Part shown: one piece after another, positions 42,916 to 52,635 of the stretch
Position numbering within the stretch: position 1 is the first letter of the stretch
Layout: every line of letters begins with the position of its first letter
Assembly: GCF_900188435.1 (NCBI RefSeq)
Contig: NZ_FYFA01000001.1
Coordinates: 1,426,001-1,490,000 of the forward strand
Length of the DNA stretch: 64,000 nt
DNA from: Marinobacter sp. es.048
GTDB taxonomy: Bacteria > Pseudomonadota > Gammaproteobacteria > Pseudomonadales > Oleiphilaceae
Direction: 5' to 3'
Translations under genes and position numbers: made by a program
Notes under the pieces: model-generated
What the model was told of the DNA's origin: nothing
What the model saw: the letters and a program-made list of their open reading frames with translations, nothing else
Database searches by the model: none

Positions 42916-45594
42916 TCAGCGTGCCCGCCGCCTGATCAGGACCTTATGCAGCTCCTCCACAGCGAGCAGGCTCATAGCCAATGCGAGCAATTGCAACCAC
43001 TCGGCCAGTGAGATGGGCTGAATCTGCAGGACATCGGACAGCCCCGGGGTGTACATGGCACCAATGTGTGCCAACTGAGCGAGGGGAACTGCCAGCATCA
43101 GGAAAGGGTTGCGAAACAGGGAGATTTTGAATAGGGAGCGGGACTCCGAGCGGCTGTTCAGCGCGTGAATGTTGCCGAAGAGTACCATCAGCATCAGCGT
43201 CAGGTTGCGGGCTTGCTCAATGCTTTGGCCCTGTTCGAGTGTCCACTGAAAATTGAGGAACGCGACGAGACCCATCCATGATCCCACCACCAGGACATGC
43301 TCAATGATGTGTTTGTCGAATACGGGCTCGTGAGGTGAGCGCGGCTTTACAGACAATTCGCCGCCTTCCTTCGGTTCAAATGCCAGTGCTACGTCCTGGA
43401 AGCCGTTCGCAACCAGATTGAGCCAGAGTAGCTGCACCGCGATCATGGGCATTGGCAGGCCGGCCAGTACACAAAAGAAAAAAAGCAGGATTGCCGAAAA
43501 ACCGGTGGCAACCAGCAGCCCGATTACCTTGCGGATATTGTTGTAAACCACCCGTCCCTGCTCGATGCCGGCAACAATGGAGGAAAAGTTATCATCGGTA
43601 ACGATGAGGTCTGCCGTTTCCTTCGCCACATCCGTGCCGCGCTTTCCCATGGCAATGCCCGCATGAGCCTGCCGCATGGCGGGCGCATCATTGACGCCAT
43701 CCCCGGTGACCGCGACAAAGTGCCGGTCCCGCATGAAACTGTCCACAATCTGGGCTTTCCTGGCGGGTTCGATCCGGGCAAAAACCCGGGCCTGGCGAAT
43801 GAGCTGGTCGACCGCCGCCTGGCCCCCCGCTTTGGCTTCATCAAGCATGGGCCCTGTGACAACCGTAGCGTCCGCGTCACACAGGCCCAGTTCCAGGGCG
43901 ATCGATTTTGCAGTAGCAGGATGGTCGCCCGTGACCATAGCCACCTCAATACCGCCAGTGCGGCACTTTTCAATGGCTTCGTAGGCTTCATGACGGAGCG
44001 GGTCGATCATGGCGACCATGCCGAGAAAGACCATATCGGCCATCTCATGGTCACCTGATGATGATGTTTTCTTCGCCAGGGCGATGATCCGGTAGCCCCG
44101 GGACGCGAGCCCGGTGAATTGGCTTTCGAGGGCGGGTTTGTCTATTGCTGTGGAGCCGCTAGTGGTTGCCATCTGGTGGCACATGGCCAGCATTTTTTCC
44201 GGGCTGCCTTTGGCATAGATGACGGTTTGATCACCAATGCGGTTGACCACACCGCTGTAGGCCTTTTCCGACTCATACGGGATCAGGGCCACTTGCTCTT
44301 GCCGGGTTCGCAGATCAGTGATGGACATACCCAGCTTTTTGGCCATAACCAGGAAGGCGATGTCGACGATATCGCCCTGGGAAACCCACTCGCCGCCGCT
44401 ATAGTCCAGATGACTCTCATTGGCGAGGACGCCTGCGACACAGAGCTCCCGCAGCGTATCCTGGCCTGCTCTATCCACCTGGGCTCCGCCATGACCTGTG
44501 ATCTCGCCGCCCGGGGCAACGCCCTCGCCGGTGACATCGAATTGGCGTCCATCAGGCAGCATCACTTTGCGAATCGTGAGTTCGTTGACGGTCAGTGTGC
44601 CGGTCTTGTCGGAGCAGATCAGGGTGCAGGATCCGAGGGCTTCCACCGCCACAAGTTTGCGGATGATTACATTGCGCTTTGCCATCCGGGACATGCCGAT
44701 GGCCAAGGCTACGGTCAGTGCGGCAGGAAGCCCTTCGGGAATTACCGAGACCGCCAGGCCGATGGTCATGAGCACCATGTCTTCGATCGAATAGCCACCA
44801 TCCAGGATCATCAGGCAGGCTAGGGCGCCGATGGCCACGAGAATGCCGAAAGCAACCTGGTAGGTGAACTTTCGGATCCGGATCATCAGGGGTGGTTCGG
44901 CAGACGTTTTGCCGGTGACGCCCTGGGCAATCTTGCCAAGCTGGGTGTCCGAGCCGGTTGCTATCACCCGGCCGCGTCCGCGCCCGTGGGTGATGATGCT
45001 GCCCGCAAAGCATTGGTCTACGCGTTCTGTGAGCGGTGTGCTGTCGTCGCTTGTTGCACCGGCATTCTTTGCAACTGCCAGGGATTCGCCCGTCAGCATG
45101 GACTCATCCACCGCCAGGCTACTGGCGCTGAGTAACTGAATATCAGCGGGCACCTTGTCGCCCGAGGAGAGTAAAACCACATCGCCCGGAACGATCTCTT
45201 CCACTTCAACGGTTATTATCTGGCCATCCCGAAGCACATGTGTGGTCCCTTTCATCATTTGCTTCAGCGCGGCGGCCGCCTTCTGGGCCGAAAACTCCTG
45301 GACCGTGCCGATAATCGCGTTGATCAGCAGGACGATCAGGATAAAAACGCCACTGGGTGTCTGGCCGAGTGCAAATGAAACCCCGGAAGCGATCAGGAGG
45401 ATGTAAATGAAAGGGCTGAGAAATTGCCGCGCAAAAAGTTCCACCAAGCCAGGCATGGGCGGGGTGGGCAGTTGGTTGTAGCCGAATTTCTCCAGGCGTG
45501 CACTGGCTTCCGCCCGGGTGAGTCCGTTACCAGCGGGATCCGGTGTGCCGGTTAGCTCTGGGGCTGCGCTGTTCATGCTGTTTTCTCTGTCCAT
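42916..45594 (-). CDS. P-type cation-transporting ATPase (type II, probably Ca2+)
   Basis: 892 residues. Phosphorylation motif DKTGTLT, TGES in the actuator domain, MVTGDHPATAKS and GDGVNDAPAM in the P domain. The N-terminal cation-ATPase domain (ASARLEKFGYNQLP) and a C-terminal membrane bundle (NLVANGFQDVALAFEP) fit type IIA/IIB pumps. The order of ion ligands suggests Ca2+ or Mn2+, not proved. The start could also be six codons downstream. Confidence 0.9.
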   Translation of the reverse strand: MDRENSMNSAAPELTGTPDPAGNGLTRAEASARLEKFGYNQLPTPPMPGLVELFARQFLSPFIYILLIASGVSFALGQTPSGVFILIVLLINAIIGTVQEFSAQKAAAALKQMMKGTTHVLRDGQIITVEVEEIVPGDVVLLSSGDKVPADIQLLSASSLAVDESMLTGESLAVAKNAGATSDDSTPLTERVDQCFAGSIITHGRGRGRVIATGSDTQLGKIAQGVTGKTSAEPPLMIRIRKFTYQVAFGILVAIGALACLMILDGGYSIEDMVLMTIGLAVSVIPEGLPAALTVALAIGMSRMAKRNVIIRKLVAVEALGSCTLICSDKTGTLTVNELTIRKVMLPDGRQFDVTGEGVAPGGEITGHGGAQVDRAGQDTLRELCVAGVLANESHLDYSGGEWVSQGDIVDIAFLVMAKKLGMSITDLRTRQEQVALIPYESEKAYSGVVNRIGDQTVIYAKGSPEKMLAMCHQMATTSGSTAIDKPALESQFTGLASRGYRIIALAKKTSSSGDHEMADMVFLGMVAMIDPLRHEAYEAIEKCRTGGIEVAMVTGDHPATAKSIALELGLCDADATVVTGPMLDEAKAGGQAAVDQLIRQARVFARIEPARKAQIVDSFMRDRHFVAVTGDGVNDAPAMRQAHAGIAMGKRGTDVAKETADLIVTDDNFSSIVAGIEQGRVVYNNIRKVIGLLVATGFSAILLFFFCVLAGLPMPMIAVQLLWLNLVANGFQDVALAFEPKEGGELSVKPRSPHEPVFDKHIIEHVLVVGSWMGLVAFLNFQWTLEQGQSIEQARNLTLMLMVLFGNIHALNSRSESRSLFKISLFRNPFLMLAVPLAQLAHIGAMYTPGLSDVLQIQPISLAEWLQLLALAMSLLAVEELHKVLIRRRAR

Positions 45595-45735
45595 GCGGGA
45601 AAGTGGGTGCGATGCATAGGAAGTGTAGACTCCTATTTTTCCCCCGGGCCATCAACAGGTTTGACCGCAGGAGCTACTGAAGTCAGCGCCGCCGCTGGTT
45701 ATAATGTCATATCGTTAACCGCCACAGAGAACCCT

Positions 45736-46218
45736 ATGTCCATCGAAAAGAACCAGGTCGTCCTGTTCCATTACAGCGTGCGCGATGAACAAGACAACGT
45801 TGTTGAAGACTCCCATGGCGGACAGCCGAACGCCTACCTGCATGGCCACGGCGGCATTATCAAGGGGCTGGAAGAAGCTCTGGAAGGTCGCGATGCCGGC
45901 GATACGTTTAGCGTTACCGTCACTCCCGATAAAGCCTATGGGCCCCGCAAGCCTGACGCCATTCAGCGGGTGCCGATCAAGCATTTAATGGGTGCCAAAC
46001 GTTGGAAGGCGGGCATGGTCGCCCAGGTGCAAACCGAACAGGGCCCACGCCATGTGGTTGTTGCCAAGGTCGGCCATAAGTTTGCTGATGTCGACACCAA
46101 CCACCCGATGGCGGGCAGAACCCTGACCTTTGATATTGAGGTGATTGACGTGCGCGCCGCGACTTCAGAAGAGCTGGCCCATGGTCACGCTCACGGCCCG
46201 GGTGGCCACCATCATTGA
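45736..46218 (+). CDS. SlyD-like FKBP-type peptidyl-prolyl isomerase
   Basis: 160 residues from the ATG at 45736. The FKBP core (VLFHYSVRDEQDNVVEDS), inserted-in-flap domain (PDKAYGPRKPDAIQRVP) and the C-terminal His-rich HGHAHGPGGHHH tail are present. It is a folding helper and possible nickel carrier; a link to urease maturation is conceivable but only inferred, as the gene is 33 kb away. Confidence 0.88.
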   Translation: MSIEKNQVVLFHYSVRDEQDNVVEDSHGGQPNAYLHGHGGIIKGLEEALEGRDAGDTFSVTVTPDKAYGPRKPDAIQRVPIKHLMGAKRWKAGMVAQVQTEQGPRHVVVAKVGHKFADVDTNHPMAGRTLTFDIEVIDVRAATSEELAHGHAHGPGGHHH

Positions 46219-46264
46219 GGAAATGGAAACGGGGACATGCGCCTGAATGCCTGACGGAAGGCGG

Positions 46265-46741
46265 CTAGTCTCCGTTTGCTTCGTCTATTACTTCCTCTGA
46301 AATCCCCGGAACGAGTGGATCCATCAGTCGGTAGACCCAGACCGTTTTACCGCTTTGCAGCGTGAGTTCCACTCGTTCATAGCGGACACCCAGCCTCTCG
46401 TAGCGATCCAGCGCTCTGAGTTCGTCGGCATTTACCGTGATGACTTCGCCTTCGGTGACTGCCCCGGCGTCTGGCTTGATGTCCAGCGCTTCCCTACTGA
46501 AACCCGGCAGTTTGGCAGGCTCAGCCTCCCCCGCGCGGCCCATCACCAGCCAGCGCACCCAGGACTGGGCGAGGGTGCCGTAAACGAATACGGAGTAGGT
46601 GGCGTTTTCATCAATGGCGGGCAGGTATTCGGGCCTCGGGTTATAACCGAAAGGGCTGGCGAACGTCAGCCAAAGGTAGCCAATAACCGCGCCAAGCAGG
46701 ACAGAAAGCGTTGCAAGGGTATAGAGAATCGGTTTTCTCAT
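46265..46741 (-). CDS. Gamma-glutamylcyclotransferase-like (AIG2/GGCT fold) protein
   Basis: 158 residues. N-terminal membrane helix (ILYTLATLSVLLGAVIGYLWL), then the GGCT fold: VFVYGTLAQSWVRWLVMG, LPGFSREAL and ALDRYERLGVRYERVEL, with the catalytic Glu in the DRYE segment. Membrane anchoring is unusual for this family. Substrate unknown. Confidence 0.8.
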   Translation of the reverse strand: MRKPILYTLATLSVLLGAVIGYLWLTFASPFGYNPRPEYLPAIDENATYSVFVYGTLAQSWVRWLVMGRAGEAEPAKLPGFSREALDIKPDAGAVTEGEVITVNADELRALDRYERLGVRYERVELTLQSGKTVWVYRLMDPLVPGISEEVIDEANGD

Positions 46742-47093
46742 GGAATTCTACGCATCCTTTTCTATCTATGGCCTGGGCTGCATTGAGCATTTTTGTATTC
46801 ATGCCCCGGTGACTGCCAACCATGCCTTCCAGAGTCACTATGATAAAGTGAAAACCAGTTCGGATATTGGGTCGTTCGCGCTGGTGTAAGAAAGGTTCTG
46901 ATGCCTTAAATACATTAGCGGTGACTGGCTAAATTACAGCCGTTGCCTGGAGGAAAACTATGTCCAGTCCAGAGCATAAGCAAAAAATCTGGAGTCTCAT
47001 CAAGGATATTAAAACCGGCATGTGTAGTAGCCCCCATTTAAACCGGACACCTTGGTAGAAGCAAAGGCCTAGGCATAGACCTAGTGCAAAGGA

Positions 47094-47480
47094 GTGTCCA
47101 AGGTGGAGAGAATCGAAGTCATAACCGGAGTGCAACGTCGTCGCCGGTATTCCGCACAGGAGAAGGCATTCATGGTTGCTGAGTGTGAGCGGCCAGGCAT
47201 GTCAGTGTCGCTTGTAGCGCGACGTCATGGTATATCAGCAAGTCTGTTGTTCCGTTGGAAGAAGCTGATGAAAGACGGTGGCATGTCCGCGATTGAATCC
47301 GGTGATGAGGTTGTCAGTGCATCCGAGGTGAAGGCCCTGAACAAAAAGGTTCGGGACCTGGAGCGGATGTTGGGCCGCAAGACGATGGAAGCTGAAATAC
47401 TCCGGGAAGCTCTGGAGGTGGCTCAGTCAAAAAAGTTGATCTCGCGCATGCCGTTGCTGCCACCGGACGATACCCTCTGA
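47094..47480 (+). CDS. IS transposase OrfA (IS2 type)
   Basis: 128 residues from a GTG. Helix-turn-helix in the first 60 residues (VARRHGISASLLFRWKKLM) and a leucine-zipper-like C-terminal helix (VKALNKKVRDLERMLGRKT). It contains the slippery A-AAA-AAG at 47429-47435, in phase for a -1 shift into OrfB. Confidence 0.9.
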   Translation: MSKVERIEVITGVQRRRRYSAQEKAFMVAECERPGMSVSLVARRHGISASLLFRWKKLMKDGGMSAIESGDEVVSASEVKALNKKVRDLERMLGRKTMEAEILREALEVAQSKKLISRMPLLPPDDTL

Positions 47481-48310
47481 AGCGGGTAGCGGAGGTACTG
47501 AAGGTATCGCGCTCCAACCTTCTGGATCGCCTTCACGGCCGCCAGAAAGGTAGATGTCCCAGATACAAAAAACAGGACGATGACCGGCATTTGCCGGTTA
47601 TCAGAGAGCTGTGTGAAGTCCGTGCGGCCAATGGCTATCGAAGGATTACGGCACGCTTGAATCGGTTGCTTGCAGCCAACGATGAGCGAGTGAACCACAA
47701 GCGTGTGTACCGGCTGATGAAGCAGGATGGGCTGTTGTTGCCCCGTTACACGGGCCGGCCTCAGGAGCGTTGTCACAACGGCCAGGTCATTACGTTGAAG
47801 CCGGACCTCCGTTGGTGCTCAGACGGCTTCGAGATCCGCTGTTGGAATAAGGAGGTGGTTCGCGTGGCCTTCAGCCTGGACTGCTGTGATCGGGAACTGA
47901 TGCGCTATGTGGCGACGACCGGGGGAGTCACCGCTGAGATGGTCCAGGACCTGTTGCTGGAAAGCCTGGAATACCGCTTCGGCCAGTCAGAGCATGTTCC
48001 ACACCCGCTGGAATGGCTGACGGACAATGGCAGCTGCTACATTGCCAAAGAAACGCGAGCGTTCGCATCTTCTCTGGGCTTTGTGGTGTGCACTACGCCT
48101 GTGAGAAGCCCGCAGAGCAACGGCATGGCTGAGGCCTTCGTGAAGACGTTCAAAAGGGACTATATTTACCTGAACGATCTTCCCGACGCCGCCTCTGTGA
48201 TGGCGAAGTTGCCGGAATGGATCGAGGACTATAACCGCAGTCACCCACACAAGGGACTGAAAATGAAATCGCCCTGGGAATACCGGGCGGAACTGGCATC
48301 AAATGAATGA
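47435..48310 (+). CDS. IS transposase OrfB (DDE), expressed by -1 frameshift
   Basis: Frame entered after the A-AAA-AAG heptamer; continues VDLAHAVAATGRYPLKRVAE and, from 47591, a longer ATG-started frame. The DDE residues are in LRWCSDG, EWLTDNGSC and NGMAEAFVKTF. With OrfA it would make the full OrfAB transposase. Confidence 0.88.
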   Translation, partial: VDLAHAVAATGRYPLKRVAEVLKVSRSNLLDRLHGRQKGRCPRYKKQDDDRHLPVIRELCEVRAANGYRRITARLNRLLAANDERVNHKRVYRLMKQDGLLLPRYTGRPQERCHNGQVITLKPDLRWCSDGFEIRCWNKEVVRVAFSLDCCDRELMRYVATTGGVTAEMVQDLLLESLEYRFGQSEHVPHPLEWLTDNGSCYIAKETRAFASSLGFVVCTTPVRSPQSNGMAEAFVKTFKRDYIYLNDLPDAASVMAKLPEWIEDYNRSHPHKGLKMKSPWEYRAELASNE

Positions 48311-48841
48311 GGTGGTGTCTGGTTTAGCGGGGGCAACTACAGCATGTTGTCGACGCGCCACGGTGAAGAGCTTCGGTCGCGGCCGATGGTGCTGGTGCAG
48401 GATGAGTATGATGGGACCTTGTGGTTTTATACTGATCTGGAGTCGGAGAAAGTGTTCGAGCTTGAGAGCGATAACGATGTCTGTGTGTCGTTCGCCGATC
48501 CTGACAATCACGTTTACGTCTCGCTCACCGGTGTCGGTCGGGCCGTCCAAGACAAGGCGTTGATCGATAAATACTGGAATCCGTTTGTTTCGGCCTGGTT
48601 TCCTGAGGGGAAAGATTCCCCCAATGTTGGAATGCTGGAGATCAAGGTCGCGAAAGGAGAACACTGGAACAGCGACAGCAGCAAGATGGTCAAGAGTGCC
48701 AAAACTGTCGCAGCCAAGGTTAAAGGGAAGCAGCCCGATCTTGGCGAGCATGAGAAGTTTGGCGTTGATGAATAGAGTTCCAGTGCCATTGGCTATACTT
48801 GCGCCACCCTTAAAAGCCCCGGCATTTTAAAAGCTGCAAGC

Positions 48842-48867
48842 GTGAGGCCAGTTTGGCCTGGCCTCAC
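48842..48867. repeat. Ten-base-stem hairpin after the split gene
   Basis: GTGAGGCCAG and CTGGCCTCAC form a perfect stem with a six-base loop. It is followed by TGCGTTACTTTCTTTG rather than a clean T-run, so terminator function is possible but not clear. Confidence 0.55.
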
Positions 48868-49077
48868 TGCGTTACTTTCTTTGTTCTTCAGCCCCGTCGT
48901 GCGGCTCAGTGCGCAGGCTCTGCGGATTAATGCCGGGATCTATGAACAACTCATTAAAGGACTGGATGGGCTACCTATCTGTTAAGTAATTGTAAGGCGT
49001 ACAGTATGGAGTTGCTGGCCGGAGGATCTTTATAGTGATAGTAATAAAGGGAAAACAACACTACCGGCAAGGCGCAG

Positions 49078-50808
49078 ATGAAAAGACATGCGATAAGGGG
49101 GCTGTTGGTTCTCGTTCTCATGGTTTCCAGCCTGTGTTTGGCACAGACTCAGGAACGTGATCAGCTTCGGTGGTTCACCGTCGATTCGTTGAATACCGGG
49201 CTTGACGCCCCCCCTGATGTGGTCAAGCGGCTCACCCCACGCGATTCTGTCCGCAGCTTTCTCGAGCTCACAAAACAACAGGACTTCGGGGCGGCGGCGC
49301 ACCTGCTTAATCTTTCCGAGTTGCCTCCTGCAGAGCAACGAAAGGAGGGAAGCGAGTTAGCCAGGCAGCTGGCGGAAATTCTCAGACGTGGCGAGTGGAT
49401 CGATGCATCCAACTTGTCCGGACGGCAGGATGCCGCCATTGTAGATCCGGCTGGGCAGAATCCCCGGGCAGGGCAACCAAGACGCAACCTTGAGCTCGCA
49501 TCGCTGAGTGCAAACGGGGAATCCTATGATATTCGTCTGGCCCGGTATCGGGTGGACGAGGAGGATCCTGTATGGTTGATCACGCCGGACAGTTTGTCTC
49601 CAGTCCCTCTGCTTTATAAAGAATTCGGTCCCTCCTGGCTGGAAGAGCATGTACCGCAACGTTTCAAATCAACGTTCGGCATGCTCCAGATCTGGGAGTG
49701 GATTATCATCCCGATTTTCCTGGTGGGGACGGCGTTGGTGGGGTGGCTCGTCCATGTTCTGGTTGGACTGGCGGCACGATGGTTACCTTCCGGCTTACTC
49801 AGCATCTTCGCTGGCCAGGTCAGAGTGCCCATGGCGTTCGTCGTCATGACGCTCGTGGCCCAGATCCTGCTCAATTCCGTGGTGTCCTTCTCGGCCGTCG
49901 CAACGACGTCTTTCCGCATACTGATGATCACCATCCTGGCCTGGAGCATCGGTGTGATCGCGCTGCGTTTCGTGGACGTCATCATGCTGAAGATGAAGCG
50001 ACGTCTGGTAGGAGAAATCGATGACACCAAACCCCGGGATGAACGCAAGTTCTTGACGTCGCTCTATGCGCTTCGTCGAGGCATCATCTTGGTCACGGTT
50101 GTTGCTGTCACTATCTACGTGCTGTCGCAGATCACGCTCTTCGAGACGCTGGGCATGACCCTCCTGGCATCGGCCAGTATTCTGACGGTGCTGTTGGGTA
50201 TTGCCGGTCAGGCAGTGCTCGGCAACATCCTCTCCTCGTTTCAAGTGTCGCTCGCCAAGCCTATACGGATTGGAGACCTGATCCTCTTCGAGGATCAATG
50301 GTGCTATGTAGAGGGCATCTTTTATACGTTCATTCGTTTGAGAACCTGGGATGAACGCCGTTTGGTCGTACCGGTCCAGTACTTCACCTCCAAGCCTTTC
50401 GAGAACCTGTCGGTCAAGAGTGCCAAGATGTACCGAATGATAGAGCTGGAGCTTCATCTGAATGCCGACATCGAGTGCCTGAGGGAGAAGTTCAAGGAGT
50501 TCGCCGAGGCAGAAAAAAGCGTCATTGAGCACCACAAGCTCTCGTGCTTTGTCACTGCGCAGACCGAGGCGGCCCAGAGAGTCACTTTCTACCTAATGAC
50601 CTCCGAACCTTTTGCCGGCTGGGAGGCAGAAATGAATGTCCGTGAGAAGTTGCTGGGCTTCATCCGCGACAACCACCCTGAATGGTGGCCGAGGCAGCTG
50701 GTTGTCACCAGCAACCATGACATCGCGGGCAGCGAACGCCCAACTACCCGTTCTGCCGCCCCGCCGGCGACCGGCGCAGGCCGCCCTGACGCAGGAGACT
50801 CAACCTGA
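49078..50808 (+). CDS. MscS-family mechanosensitive channel with long N-terminal domain
   Basis: 576 residues. A signal peptide (ends SLCLAQ) is followed by about 190 residues of periplasmic domain, four or five hydrophobic segments (residues about 200-370), and the MscS core: GIAGQAVLGNILSSFQVSLAKPIRIGD with the pore and beta domain. The C-terminal cytoplasmic part follows. It would release solutes on hypo-osmotic shock. A degenerate second MscS-type gene is at 61908. Confidence 0.9.
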   Translation: MKRHAIRGLLVLVLMVSSLCLAQTQERDQLRWFTVDSLNTGLDAPPDVVKRLTPRDSVRSFLELTKQQDFGAAAHLLNLSELPPAEQRKEGSELARQLAEILRRGEWIDASNLSGRQDAAIVDPAGQNPRAGQPRRNLELASLSANGESYDIRLARYRVDEEDPVWLITPDSLSPVPLLYKEFGPSWLEEHVPQRFKSTFGMLQIWEWIIIPIFLVGTALVGWLVHVLVGLAARWLPSGLLSIFAGQVRVPMAFVVMTLVAQILLNSVVSFSAVATTSFRILMITILAWSIGVIALRFVDVIMLKMKRRLVGEIDDTKPRDERKFLTSLYALRRGIILVTVVAVTIYVLSQITLFETLGMTLLASASILTVLLGIAGQAVLGNILSSFQVSLAKPIRIGDLILFEDQWCYVEGIFYTFIRLRTWDERRLVVPVQYFTSKPFENLSVKSAKMYRMIELELHLNADIECLREKFKEFAEAEKSVIEHHKLSCFVTAQTEAAQRVTFYLMTSEPFAGWEAEMNVREKLLGFIRDNHPEWWPRQLVVTSNHDIAGSERPTTRSAAPPATGAGRPDAGDST

Positions 50809-50954
50809 TGAAACGCCCTGTATCGGCGGCCGCTAAAAAGGCTTGAAAAAGCGTGAACTCAGACCTTGGCCAGAGCCCGAACGGAGGAACGACGCCTGCC
50901 CCACGCACCGAGGGAGATATCGAGGCCGCTCTGTCCGACTGAACCTATGGCGAG

Positions 50955-51794
50955 TTAATGCCTATGCCCAAAATGTTCCGGTAATGGGAGTTCGCCGCCG
51001 CCGTTCACATGCTCCAGGTAGCGCTCGGTCAGCTCCCGGATTTGTCCGTTCTGTTCCATTTCCTCGAAGGTTCGGTTGAACGTTTCGATCAATGTTGTGG
51101 CGAAAGGGTGGGTCTTGGGAACCATTGCATGCAGAGATGATTTTTCCAGTGCAAAAGGCAGAGCGCGAAAAGTGCCCGCAGCCATTTTGTGGTTATGATC
51201 CATATATTCGGCCACGTACTCGTTCGTTTTTATGAAATCAATGCGACCGGCGCTCAGCATACTGAAACAGTTTTCGAGCCTTGCTGGCGCAAACCGGGTG
51301 ATGTGGTTCGCGCCCCGCTCCTCGGAAAGCGCATCGCCATCTGCGAAACCGAGGGGGTTGCAGTACGTGAGGCCCTTAAGCTCCTCCAGTGATTGGGCTT
51401 TAACACTGCCCTCCCGACGGACATAGATATGTGCGTGAACTTCGAATATGGGGCGCGAGAAAAGAAAAAGTTGCTGTCGCGCCTCGGTGAGTACATAGGG
51501 TAGGAGAACATCGTATTGGCCTTGCAGAGCTTCGAGATAAGCCCGTTTCCAAGGGCGTAACTCGGTGGTTACAGCTTTGTTGGCGGACGCAAAAACGGCT
51601 TGGACAACAAAGGGGGCAAGTCCGTTCAAAGGCAACCGCCCATCCGAAAAGGGCGGGTAATCGGGCCCACTTACAAGATTGATCGTCTTTGTAACGCCGC
51701 CGTGTTCTTGCTGGTTGGCCGCACCAGCTATCACAGGAATAAGCAGTAGGAGCATTGCCGTTAACGGTAAGCTTGCCAAACGCCGCTGTGTCAT
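50955..51794 (-). CDS. Periplasmic solute-binding protein (SBP_bac_3 type)
   Basis: 279 residues from the ATG at 51794. Signal peptide LPLTAMLLLLIPVIAGAA; then GPDYPPFSDGRLPLNG, the usual opening of polar amino-acid-type binding proteins, and TYCNPLGFADGD. No permease or ATPase lies next to it, so it may be an orphan or act in signalling. Ligand unknown. Confidence 0.8.
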   Translation of the reverse strand: MTQRRLASLPLTAMLLLLIPVIAGAANQQEHGGVTKTINLVSGPDYPPFSDGRLPLNGLAPFVVQAVFASANKAVTTELRPWKRAYLEALQGQYDVLLPYVLTEARQQLFLFSRPIFEVHAHIYVRREGSVKAQSLEELKGLTYCNPLGFADGDALSEERGANHITRFAPARLENCFSMLSAGRIDFIKTNEYVAEYMDHNHKMAAGTFRALPFALEKSSLHAMVPKTHPFATTLIETFNRTFEEMEQNGQIRELTERYLEHVNGGGELPLPEHFGHRH

Positions 51795-52000
51795 CGTGTC
51801 TATTCCAGAAACGAAAGGAATATTCTTCAGTGTGAGCCATACTATGGCCTCTTTCAATTACGCTGCTTCGGTTTGCCCAGTTTGCCAATGGTGTAAAGCA
51901 TGCTTTTGGTGGCGAACGGGCGATCTCGACATAATCGTTAGAGTGCGAATATCTAGGCAGCGCATGTGCTGGATTGAGTTAGTACTGATCCAATATGATT

Positions 52001-52535
52001 GCATCGAAGAGCGCCAGAAGGCCTTCTTCAACTACTTTCTTCTTTCCTCTTGTGAGAGACCGCAATAGCGAAATTCTTGCAACCAGAAAGAGGCTGGAGG
52101 CCTGGCGGGATGATGCGGCGTGTTGACGTGATCCCCCCCCCCCCCTCGCTTGCGCTTGCTCAGGCGGCCAACGAAAGTGCCTGGGGTACCTCCGGTTTTG
52201 CCCGGGAAGGTAATAATTTTTTCGGGCAATGGTGCTTTGAAAAAGGCTGCGGACTCGTACCGGGAGAACGTCCTGCGGGTAGGGATTATGAGGTTGAGGT
52301 GTTTGCTTCAGCAGAGGAGTCCCTGCACGCCTACATGCGAAACCTCAACCGACACGACGCCTACTCGAAATTGCGCAGCATTCGTGAAGATCTGCGGAAC
52401 AAGGGTGAAACTGTGACGGGAGAAGCGCTGGCCCAGGGCCTTGGCGATTACTCGGCGCAAGGAGACGAACACGTAAGCCTTGTACTCACGTTGATCAGTA
52501 ACAATAACCTTACCCGATACGACGGCAGTGACTGA
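52001..52535 (+). pseudogene. Frameshifted Bax-like glucosaminidase-domain gene
   Basis: Three frames carry successive parts of one Bax-family protein: IEERQKAFFNYFLL, then (after a 1-base shift near 52045) PLVRDRNSEILATRKRLEAW, then (after another shift before 52120) RRVDVIPPPPSLALAQAANE to the stop at 52535. The last part has the mannosyl-glycoprotein glucosaminidase motif ALAQAANESAWGTS. A run of 13 C at 52133-52145 encodes the extra Pro residues. It cannot be translated as one chain without three corrections. Confidence 0.75.
52133..52145. repeat. 13-base homopolymeric C tract
   Basis: Thirteen consecutive C bases inside the Bax-like gene, encoding an expanded Pro run where the family has two Pro (VIPPSLALAQ). 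Such tracts change length readily by slippage. Confidence 0.95.
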
Positions 52536-52555
52536 CTGTCGCAGGGGGTGAGCGA

Positions 52556-52635
52556 TTAGTAGGTTTCGCATTCACGTTGAATGGGGGCTCGAAAGGAATA
52601 TCGAGACCGCCTTTGAGGCCCTTTCGGTCAGCTCA
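52556..52635 (+). pseudogene. 5' relic of an SRPBCC gene
   Basis: The first 60 bases match the beginning of the intact SRPBCC gene at 59691 (TTTCGCATTCACGTTGAA against TTTCGGATTCACGTTGAA; ATCGAGACCGCCTTTGAGGC against ATCGAGACAGTCTTTGAGGC). The start is GTAGG rather than ATG and the remainder is missing. It is next to an MgtC gene, as is the intact copy. Confidence 0.75.

Larger units (their letters stand above)
47023..48341 (+). mobile_element. IS2-type IS3-family insertion sequence, 1319 bp
   Basis: Imperfect terminal inverted repeats of about 29 bases (TGTAGTAGCCCCC... against TGTAGTTGCCCCC...), TG...CA ends, and a 5-base target duplication GCATG on each side (47018-47022 and 48342-48346). 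The length, ends and duplication match the IS2 group of IS3. It carries orfA and orfB joined by a predicted frameshift. Complete and apparently intact. Confidence 0.95.
46960..48775 (+). pseudogene. Pyridoxamine 5'-phosphate oxidase-like (general stress) gene split by an IS
   Basis: Codons 1-21 (MSSPEHKQKIWSLIKDIKTG, Met) lie at 46960-47022. The rest (LSTRHGEELRSRPMVLVQDE onward, to TAG 48773) resumes at 48347. Joining the two across the 5-base duplication GCATG restores KTGMLSTRHG, the usual family sequence. The intact product would be about 163 residues, of the general stress protein 26 group. GGAGG lies before the ATG. The IS removes function. The 3' part is otherwise undamaged, so insertion looks recent. 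Confidence 0.85.

Noticed and set aside
50843..51079. 78-codon plus frame between mscS and the binding protein gene
   Set aside because: Arg/Pro-rich composition typical of chance frames in GC-rich DNA.
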